Below, piece by piece: positions 38,525 to 44,106 of a stretch of 44,106 nt of DNA; position 1 is the first letter of the stretch; each line of letters starts with the position of its first letter. Source of the stretch: Polyangiaceae bacterium (GTDB lineage Bacteria; Myxococcota_A; Polyangia; Polyangiales; Polyangiaceae); contig JADLFU010000108.1 in NCBI GenBank assembly GCA_020849655.1, positions 1 to 44,106 on the forward strand, read 5' to 3'. The notes under the pieces are model-generated. The model saw nothing but the letters and a program-made list of their open reading frames with translations, had not been told where the DNA came from and made no database searches. A program made the translations under genes and the position numbers.

Positions 38525-41500
38525 CAAGACCGCTCGGCGCGGCGGACGAGCTCGAGCAGGCGGGCCGCGCCCGGGCGGTCGCGGTACGGCGCGAGCAGCC
38601 CCTTCGCGTCCATCAGGTGGGCGTTCTTCATCGTCGCGCTCTCCGCGACCTCGGCCGCCGCGAGGTGCACGTTGGCGAGATCGACGGCGCGATCCTCTCG
38701 CTGGCCCGGCAGCGGCGCCTCGGCGAGCGCCTCGTCGAAGCGCGCGCGAGCGAGCCCCCGCTTGCCCTCCGCGCGGGCGACGTGGCCGAGGTGCGCGACG
38801 GCGCTCGCGCGGGCGTGCGCGAGCTCGTCCCCGGCGGCCTGCCCCGCGAGGCGAGAGGCGACGTCGATGACCCGCGTGAGCAGCTTCGTCGCGCGGCTGC
38901 GCTTGCCCTCGAGGAAGGCGAGCACGCCGGCGTCGTGCAGCGCGAGCGCGAGCTCCACCTCGACCGCGGTCGCCGCGCCAGGCTGGGCGGCGAGGAAGGT
39001 CGCGCCCTCGATCGCCTCGTCGAGCGCGCGCCGCGCGTCCTCGCGCCTGCCGTCCACGCGCGACTGGTTGCCCAGGCGACGGAGCGTCGCGGACAGATCC
39101 GCCGCGGCGCCGAAGAAATAGGGCTCGCGCGCGACGATCGACCGGAGCGTGGACGTCGCGTCCTCCCAGCGGCGCCGCGCCTCCTTGCCCCTGCCCGCCG
39201 CGTGCTCGACGTCACCGAGGCGGCGCAGCGTGCCCGCGATCGCGCGGAGGTCGGCGTCGCCGGCGCCGTTCGAGGTCGCGGCGACGCGCGCCTCGTCGAG
39301 CGCGGCGAGCAGGCGCGCGCGGGCCTCGGTGAGGTCTCCGCGTCGCACGGCGAGCTCCGCGAGGGCGGCGTCGGCGCGCGCGCTGAGGCGAGGATCTCGC
39401 GCGGTCGCCGCGCGCGCCTTGGCGGCCTCGAGCACGCGTCGAGCGTCGTCGAGGCGGGCGTCGTGCGACAGCACGGTCGCGGCGAGCAGCGATCCCTCCG
39501 CGACGGCGCCGGCGAGCGACGGATCGTCGGGCTGCGCCGCGATCGCCGCGTCCCCGAGCCGCTGGGTGTCGTGCGCGAGCTTGCGCGCGAGCGGCCAGTC
39601 CCCGCCGAGGATCGCGAGGCGCAGCAGCTCCGTCATCGACGCGCCGAGGCGCAGCTGCAGCTCGACGTCGTCCGGGGCCTCGGCGATCCGCGCGCGGAGC
39701 GCCCGCAGCGCCGCGCGCTCCACCGCGATCGCCGCGGCGACGTGCCCCGACGCGAGCAGGCCGGCGCGGGCGGCGCGCAGCGGCTCGGTGAGGCGCTCCC
39801 CGAACCTCGGATCGCTCTGCGCCGCGATGACCAGCTCCTCGAGGGTCTTGTGCGCCAAGCTGCCGGGGCCGCCGCCGTCCCGGAGCAGCGGTCCGAGCGA
39901 CGTGAGCGCCGCGGTGAGCAGGTGCTCGGAGGCCGCCGTGTCCTCCGCCCCGAGCAGCCACGCGAGCGGCTCTCCCTCGCCCGCGCGCGCGAGGCGCTCC
40001 ACGAGCACCGACAGCGCCGACAGCACCGCCGGGAACGCGTCGGTGGGCGTCGTCGCGGCGAGCTCGGCCGCCTTCAACAGCGCCTCGCCGCTCGGCACGC
40101 CGCGCGCGAGCCCGAGCGCCTCCAGCACGATCTGATCGCCGAGCGCCGGGTGCGCGAACGCGTACGGCAGCGGCCCGTCTCGACCGTCGTCCTCCGGCCG
40201 TCGCCACACCCCGAGCTCGACCAGCGCCGACGGCTCGACGCCCGACGGCACGCGCGGCGCGAGCGTCCCCTTGCGCTTCGACGGCGCGCGCGTGACGCCC
40301 AGCAGATCGTAGGTGCGCCGACGCACGAGCGCCTGGCCGACCTCCGCGAGCGCCGGGCCGAGCTCGGGGAGCCGCGCGCGCTTCTCCTCGAAGAACGCGT
40401 CGAACAGCCGCGCCGCGTCGGTGGCGGCGCCCGTCGCGGGGAAGCCAGCCGTCCACAGCTCGAGGTGCAGCGGCAACGCGAGCAGACGGCGCGTCTCCTC
40501 GGGCAGCTCGGCGAGCGCGGGCAGCGCGGGCTGGCCGGCGCGCCGGGCCGCGTACGCGCGCGCGAGCTCGTCGGGCGAGAACGCGCGCACCTCGAGGTGC
40601 GGCACGAGGCCGTCGCCCCTCCCGCTCGGGAACGACAGGAGCTGGCCCACGTGCTCGAGCGCGCGCGGACCGCGGCCGCGTCCGAGCGCCCGAAACGACG
40701 ACGTCCGCATCGTCACGCACAGGCGGAGCGAGCGGTGGCGTGACAGCGCGGGCAAGAGATCGTCGAGCGCCGCGACGAGGCCGTCGACGTCGTCCGCCTC
40801 GTCGATCGCGTCGAGCACGAGCACCACGCGCCGCCCCTCGGCGGCGGCCGGCTCGTCCATCGCGGCGAAGAAGTGGTGCAGCGACGGGAACGCGTCGTCG
40901 CGCACGCCGAGCCGCGCGAGCACGGTGCGCTTCAGGCTGCGAGCGACGGGCTCGCCGTCCGGCCCGGCGTACGCGTTGCGGCCCGACAGGAACACGACCA
41001 GCGCGCCCGTCGAGTCCGGCCTCGGCGTGGCGTCCGGTGGGGAGCCGCTCGAGGCCGGCAGCCCGGCCAGCGAGAGCGCGAGGCGCGCGGCGAGCGTCGT
41101 CTTGCCGACCCCGCGCGCGCCGACGATCATGAGCGCCCGGCCCGCCGTGCGGAGCGCCTCCTCGGCGACGTCGTCGACCCCGGCGCGCGCCACGTGGACG
41201 GCGCCCCTGCCGCGCAGCGACGGCTCGGCGGCCGCCGCCTCGAGCATCCCCGCGGCGATCTGCGACAGGCTCGCCGGGACGAGCTCGAGGCTCCCCGCGA
41301 GGACGTCGGCGCCCCGCCTGCGCAGCGCGGCGAACGTGCCCGACGAGACGGCCTCCGTGCTCGCTGCCCACGGCACGAGCCTCGCGCCTGCGCCGTCACG
41401 CACCAGCGGCTCTAGCAGCCCGGCGGTCGGCAGCTTCGCGCGTCGCGTCGCGCCGTCGAACCTCAGGAACACAGGGTGCAGCGGCACCGTCGCGTCGCGC

Positions 41501-42345
41501 GTGACGGCGATGATCGGGCTCACGCCGAAGGGCGCCGCCCACTCGCGCTCCTTCACCTCGACAGGGAACCGTAGATCGGCGTGCGCGCCGTGCAGCCGCA
41601 CGAGGTGCGCCTCGTCGAGCGGGCCCGCGACGCGGCGAACGAGCTCGACGCTCCCCCTCGGGAAGAGCCGCGAGGTCGAGGCGTCGATGACCGCGAGCAG
41701 CCGCTCGAGCTCCTCCTCGCCGCGCACCTCTCCGTCGCCGTCGCGCGCGCGCTCCACGTCCTCGCGCGCGCGCCAGAGCGCGTCGTTCGCGCTCTCCGCG
41801 GCCGTCGCGCGGCGCCCGGGCAGCCCCTCGAGCAGCGTGCCCCAGCGGCTCTCGCGCTTCGCCGCGCGCTGTCGGTTCACGCTGCGCCACCCGGCGGCGA
41901 CCCTCGGGAACGCGGTCTCGCGGTCGGGAGGGGCGTCGAGCTCGCCGCTCCAGAACCTGCAGAGCTGGTTGTTGAGCACCGTCCACGCCCACCAGTCGGG
42001 CGCGCGCAGGGCCCGGAGCGCGACCGCGACGCGGCGGCTCCTCGCGGTCGACGCGAGGTAGTCGGACAGCAAGAGGAGCCCGACGCCGCGCACGATCTCG
42101 TACGCCGCGGTCGCCGCCGCGTCGAACCTGCGGGAGAGCGGCGCGCTCGCGTCCCGCGCCGCCGAGAGCGGGTGCGCGATCGTGAACGGGAGCGACGGAT
42201 CGTCCCACGCCTCACGCGCGACGGCGCGAGGCGCCACGAAGGGCGCGAGCTCGGCGTCGAACCTCCGGCCGCACCCCTCGCAGAAGTACCCGCCTCGCCG
42301 GAGCGGCGTCAGCTCGTCCGCCCGGCAGGACGGGCACGGGCTCAC
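38524..42345 (-). CDS. STAND/NACHT-type ATPase with N-terminal zinc ribbon and C-terminal TPR
   Basis: 1273 aa. GTG at 42345 overlaps the lipoprotein stop. Residues 1-30 are a zinc ribbon (CPSC ... CEGCGRRFD). A helical region with RGVGLLLLSDYLA and WAWTVLNNQLCRFW (~60-130) and an unknown region follow; then the NTPase: P-loop VGARGVGKTTLA (~405-415), a conserved FLSGRNAY segment, Walker B VVLVLDAIDEADDVD (~508), then winged-helix-like helices and from ~880 to the end TPR-like repeats (LARKLAHDTQRLGDAA, AGRGKEARRRWEDA). STAND proteins are signal-sensing switches that oligomerise; roles include defence and regulation. Which applies here is not shown. No effector enzyme domain is recognised. 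Confidence 0.85.
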   Translation of the reverse strand: MSPCPSCRADELTPLRRGGYFCEGCGRRFDAELAPFVAPRAVAREAWDDPSLPFTIAHPLSAARDASAPLSRRFDAAATAAYEIVRGVGLLLLSDYLASTARSRRVAVALRALRAPDWWAWTVLNNQLCRFWSGELDAPPDRETAFPRVAAGWRSVNRQRAAKRESRWGTLLEGLPGRRATAAESANDALWRAREDVERARDGDGEVRGEEELERLLAVIDASTSRLFPRGSVELVRRVAGPLDEAHLVRLHGAHADLRFPVEVKEREWAAPFGVSPIIAVTRDATVPLHPVFLRFDGATRRAKLPTAGLLEPLVRDGAGARLVPWAASTEAVSSGTFAALRRRGADVLAGSLELVPASLSQIAAGMLEAAAAEPSLRGRGAVHVARAGVDDVAEEALRTAGRALMIVGARGVGKTTLAARLALSLAGLPASSGSPPDATPRPDSTGALVVFLSGRNAYAGPDGEPVARSLKRTVLARLGVRDDAFPSLHHFFAAMDEPAAAEGRRVVLVLDAIDEADDVDGLVAALDDLLPALSRHRSLRLCVTMRTSSFRALGRGRGPRALEHVGQLLSFPSGRGDGLVPHLEVRAFSPDELARAYAARRAGQPALPALAELPEETRRLLALPLHLELWTAGFPATGAATDAARLFDAFFEEKRARLPELGPALAEVGQALVRRRTYDLLGVTRAPSKRKGTLAPRVPSGVEPSALVELGVWRRPEDDGRDGPLPYAFAHPALGDQIVLEALGLARGVPSGEALLKAAELAATTPTDAFPAVLSALSVLVERLARAGEGEPLAWLLGAEDTAASEHLLTAALTSLGPLLRDGGGPGSLAHKTLEELVIAAQSDPRFGERLTEPLRAARAGLLASGHVAAAIAVERAALRALRARIAEAPDDVELQLRLGASMTELLRLAILGGDWPLARKLAHDTQRLGDAAIAAQPDDPSLAGAVAEGSLLAATVLSHDARLDDARRVLEAAKARAATARDPRLSARADAALAELAVRRGDLTEARARLLAALDEARVAATSNGAGDADLRAIAGTLRRLGDVEHAAGRGKEARRRWEDATSTLRSIVAREPYFFGAAADLSATLRRLGNQSRVDGRREDARRALDEAIEGATFLAAQPGAATAVEVELALALHDAGVLAFLEGKRSRATKLLTRVIDVASRLAGQAAGDELAHARASAVAHLGHVARAEGKRGLARARFDEALAEAPLPGQREDRAVDLANVHLAAAEVAESATMKNAHLMDAKGLLAPYRDRPGAARLLELVRRAERS

Positions 42346-42887
42346 TTCTTCTTGTCGGGGGGCGGCGCCGTCTCCTTGTCCCAGGCGCCGTCGGTGGGCG
42401 CCACCTCGTTGCCGATGGAGGAGAGGTTGGGCTGCACGTCCTTCTGGCGGATGCAGTCCCACTCGCCGCCGCCGACCTCGTTCTCGCCGAGGCCCCACTC
42501 GCCCTTCATCGCGGCGGGCGCGGGCGCCTCGCCGGGGACGAACTTCCAGTAGCCCTTGCCCGTCTTCGTCGAGCCGGGGCCGATCGCGCCCGTCTTGTAC
42601 TCGGTCCACTCGAACCGGATGACGTCGCCGGTGATGGTGCCGTAGATCTTGCCCCACACGCCCGACTGCTGGCTCTTGTACTTGCCCTCGACGTGGTTGC
42701 CCTCGGGGACGAGGTGCAGATCGCCGAACACGCGATTGTACCAGACCCCCTTGAACGTCTCGCCGGCGGGCAGCGAGCCGGGCGTGACCTTCGCGACCTG
42801 CGGGCCGCCGCCCGAGGCTCCTCCGCACGCAGGGAGGACGGACATCGCGGCGAGCGCCGCGGCGAGTGCGATCAGGGTGCGCTTCAT
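42342..42887 (-). CDS. Small lipoprotein of unknown function
   Basis: 181 aa. Basic start, Ala/Leu signal and lipobox LPAC. The mature part is beta-rich and aromatic (ETFKGVWYNRVFGDLHLVPE, GVWGKIYGTITGDVIRFEW, KGYWKFVPGE), like small lipocalin- or AVR-type folds, and ends in a Pro/Lys tail. The stop overlaps the STAND gene start (GTGA). TAGGCT is 9 nt before the ATG. Confidence 0.85.
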   Translation of the reverse strand: MKRTLIALAAALAAMSVLPACGGASGGGPQVAKVTPGSLPAGETFKGVWYNRVFGDLHLVPEGNHVEGKYKSQQSGVWGKIYGTITGDVIRFEWTEYKTGAIGPGSTKTGKGYWKFVPGEAPAPAAMKGEWGLGENEVGGGEWDCIRQKDVQPNLSSIGNEVAPTDGAWDKETAPPPDKKK

Positions 42888-42896
42888 GGCGGCGTC

Positions 42897-42902
42897 AGCC
42901 TA
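42897..42902 (-). promoter_or_regulatory. Candidate -10 box of the lipoprotein-STAND operon
   Basis: TAGGCT on the minus strand, 9 nt before ATG 42887. TTCGCA at 42925-42920 is a possible weak -35 at 17 nt spacing. Confidence 0.4.
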
Positions 42903-42937
42903 CGAAATGGGAGGTGCGATGCGAAGCCCCAAGTGAG

Positions 42938-43411
42938 CTAGCCCGACCACGGACGCCGGGCCCCCCTCGCCCGCGCGTGCCAGGCCGCGACCTCCTCCAG
43001 CAGCGCGGGGGCAGCGAGCTCCCAGTGGGTGCCCAGCGTGAGGTCGGCGCCGGCGCCGTGGCGTGACCTCTTCGGGTGATCGGCCACGAGGCACAGGCCG
43101 ACGGCGTGCGAGCGCCCCTCCGGCGCGAGGCACACGCGCTCGATCTCTCCCCACGCGAACGCGTCGACGCGGCGGCCGTACTTCATCGTGAGGCCCGCGT
43201 CGTCCAGCCGGAGCCACACGTTCCCCGGCCACGCGAGCCGCACGACCGTCACTTGCATCAACAAGCTCACGGGGACGAGCAGCGCGAGGATCACCCACAA
43301 GACGGGCGAGGACAGCGCGAACCCGGCCGCGAGCGCCTGCATCGCCACCGACAGGACGGCGAGCACCACCACCACGGTCTTCGACGGTCGAAGGACGCGC
43401 GGCGCGGTCAT
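42938..43411 (-). CDS. Two-helix membrane protein with PH-like domain
   Basis: 157 aa. Two adjacent membrane helices (VVVVLAVLSVAMQALAAGF and LWVILALLVPVSLLMQ), then a PH-like beta domain (VWLRLDDAGLTMKYGRRVDAFAW plus EIERVCLA), the usual layout of small bacterial PH-domain membrane proteins. ATG at 43411 overlaps the FHA gene stop (ATGA), so the two are probably made together. Function unknown. Confidence 0.75.
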   Translation of the reverse strand: MTAPRVLRPSKTVVVVLAVLSVAMQALAAGFALSSPVLWVILALLVPVSLLMQVTVVRLAWPGNVWLRLDDAGLTMKYGRRVDAFAWGEIERVCLAPEGRSHAVGLCLVADHPKRSRHGAGADLTLGTHWELAAPALLEEVAAWHARARGARRPWSG

Positions 43412-44106
43412 GCGGGCGAGATGGGGTAGACGTCGAGGCGGAACCGCGCCGGGCCGACGCCGATGACGTCACCCGGCTGCAAGAAGTGCCTCGACACGCG
43501 GGCGCCGTTCACGGTCGTGCCGTTGCGCGAGCCCGCGTCGGTGATCCAGCACCCCTCCTGGGTCTTCTGGATCCACGCGTGCGTCGACGACACCTGCCGT
43601 GACTCGAGCCGGATCACCGAGGTCGTCGCGCGGCCGATGGAGATCGGCGCGTCGGTGATCGCGGTGACGGTGCCGAGCGTCGGCCCCTCCGTCGCCGAGA
43701 GCGTCGCGCTCCACCCCACGGCGGGCGCGGAGCGGGTGGGCGCGCGCGGCGGGGGCGCGGGCGAGAACGCGGGGGCGGCGACGTACCTCGCGGCGGGCGG
43801 GGGGGCCGCGTGACGGGCGGCGGCGCGGCGCTTTCCGCCCGTCAGCGCCGACGCGACAATCCAAACAAACCCAACTACAGCCGCGACGGCCCCCACCGCG
43901 CCGACGCCGACGACGGCGCCGATCTTCCGCCACGGGATCTCGAACGACGGGCCGTCGTCGACGGGCATCGGGGCGGGCGCGCCGGGGACGGGCGTCGGAG
44001 CGGGCGCGCCGGGGACGGGCGTCGGAGGGGGCGCGCCGGGGACGGGCGGCGCGGCGGGCGGGACGGTGACGACGGCGGGCTTCGGCTCGGCGACGGTCGC
44101 GGGATC
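43408..44106 (-). CDS. FHA-domain membrane protein, 5' end outside the window
   Basis: The frame runs open from the right edge to TGA at 43408, so at least 232 residues are encoded and the start lies beyond 44106. An internal ATG at 43968 exists, but the upstream frame is a continuous Pro-rich protein-like repeat. Order: Pro/Val/Ala linker, one membrane helix (VVGVGAVGAVAAVVGFVWIV), Pro/Ala linker, then a C-terminal FHA domain (ISIGRATTSVIRL, VSSTHAWI, ITDAGSRNGTTVNG, LQPGDVIGVG) with the pThr-binding Arg, Ser, His and Asn in place. It should dock phosphothreonine peptides, perhaps of a kinase such as that at 27733. The missing part may be a VWA or similar domain. Confidence 0.85.
   Translation of the reverse strand, partial: DPATVAEPKPAVVTVPPAAPPVPGAPPPTPVPGAPAPTPVPGAPAPMPVDDGPSFEIPWRKIGAVVGVGAVGAVAAVVGFVWIVASALTGGKRRAAARHAAPPPAARYVAAPAFSPAPPPRAPTRSAPAVGWSATLSATEGPTLGTVTAITDAPISIGRATTSVIRLESRQVSSTHAWIQKTQEGCWITDAGSRNGTTVNGARVSRHFLQPGDVIGVGPARFRLDVYPISPA
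43961..44041 (-). repeat. Three 27-bp tandem repeats coding a Pro-rich linker
   Basis: Three adjacent 27-bp units differing at 1-3 positions, plus a partial fourth. On the minus strand they encode PVPGAPAPT-type nonapeptides in the linker before the membrane helix of the FHA protein. Confidence 0.8.

Overview
The window is very GC-rich DNA with strongly G/C-biased third codon positions, densely packed genes and many stop/start overlaps (GTGA, ATGA, TGATG). The gene content points to a myxobacterium, most likely of the Polyangia: a Hanks-type Ser/Thr kinase with a membrane anchor, FHA and STAND/NACHT proteins, a class III cyclase fused to an ATPase, two YkuD L,D-transpeptidases, a MopE-like protein with a Gly/Ala-rich linker, and many lipoproteins. 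The taxonomic call is inference from content and style; no rRNA, tRNA or CRISPR array was seen.

Layout. 1-2840 (minus): ABC-F ATPase, a CxxC lipoprotein, and the start of a gene running off the left edge. 3092-6836 (plus): SWIM/SNF2 helicase and a small helical protein. 6838-13644 (minus): four overlapping genes (VioB-like ferritin-fold protein, unknown 285-aa protein, a soluble-adenylyl-cyclase-like cyclase/ATPase/TPR protein, a DUF917 protein). 13734-15313: a VTT/DedA-like membrane protein, then a decayed region with an IS256-type transposase remnant that is itself interrupted by a small terminal-inverted-repeat element, plus two broken gene ends. 15314-19703: L,D-transpeptidase, hypothetical and lipoprotein pairs, a GRAM/PH-like membrane protein, a PDZ lipoprotein. 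19759-25459 (plus): truncated globin, DUF4139 lipoprotein overlapping a small lipoprotein with a toxin-nuclease-like domain, and a 934-aa MopE-like/PA14 protein. 25491-32141: a Cys/Met-metabolism PLP enzyme facing a kinase operon (TPR protein, kinase, two small genes), then a second L,D-transpeptidase. 32222-36685 (plus): TRAP permease pair without a visible binding protein and two hypotheticals. 36686-44106 (minus): FHA protein (5' end outside the window) with a PH-like membrane protein, then lipoprotein, zinc-ribbon STAND ATPase and alkaline-phosphatase-superfamily membrane enzyme, the last three overlapping.

How the genes work together. The most system-like unit is the four-gene block 6838-13644: two enzyme-like proteins of unknown substrate and a partner are translationally chained to a cyclase whose two catalytic halves, P-loop ATPase and long helical tail match the order in mammalian soluble adenylyl cyclase. 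The second is 36686-42887, which ties a zinc-ribbon NACHT/TPR protein to an envelope-modifying enzyme and a lipoprotein.

Regulation. Many transcription-unit heads carry TAnnnT 6-11 nt before the start codon and no Shine-Dalgarno, which suggests very short-leader or leaderless mRNAs. Genes inside operons are mostly joined by stop/start overlap. Three convergent gene pairs abut with 0-1 bp between stop codons, leaving no room for intrinsic terminators.
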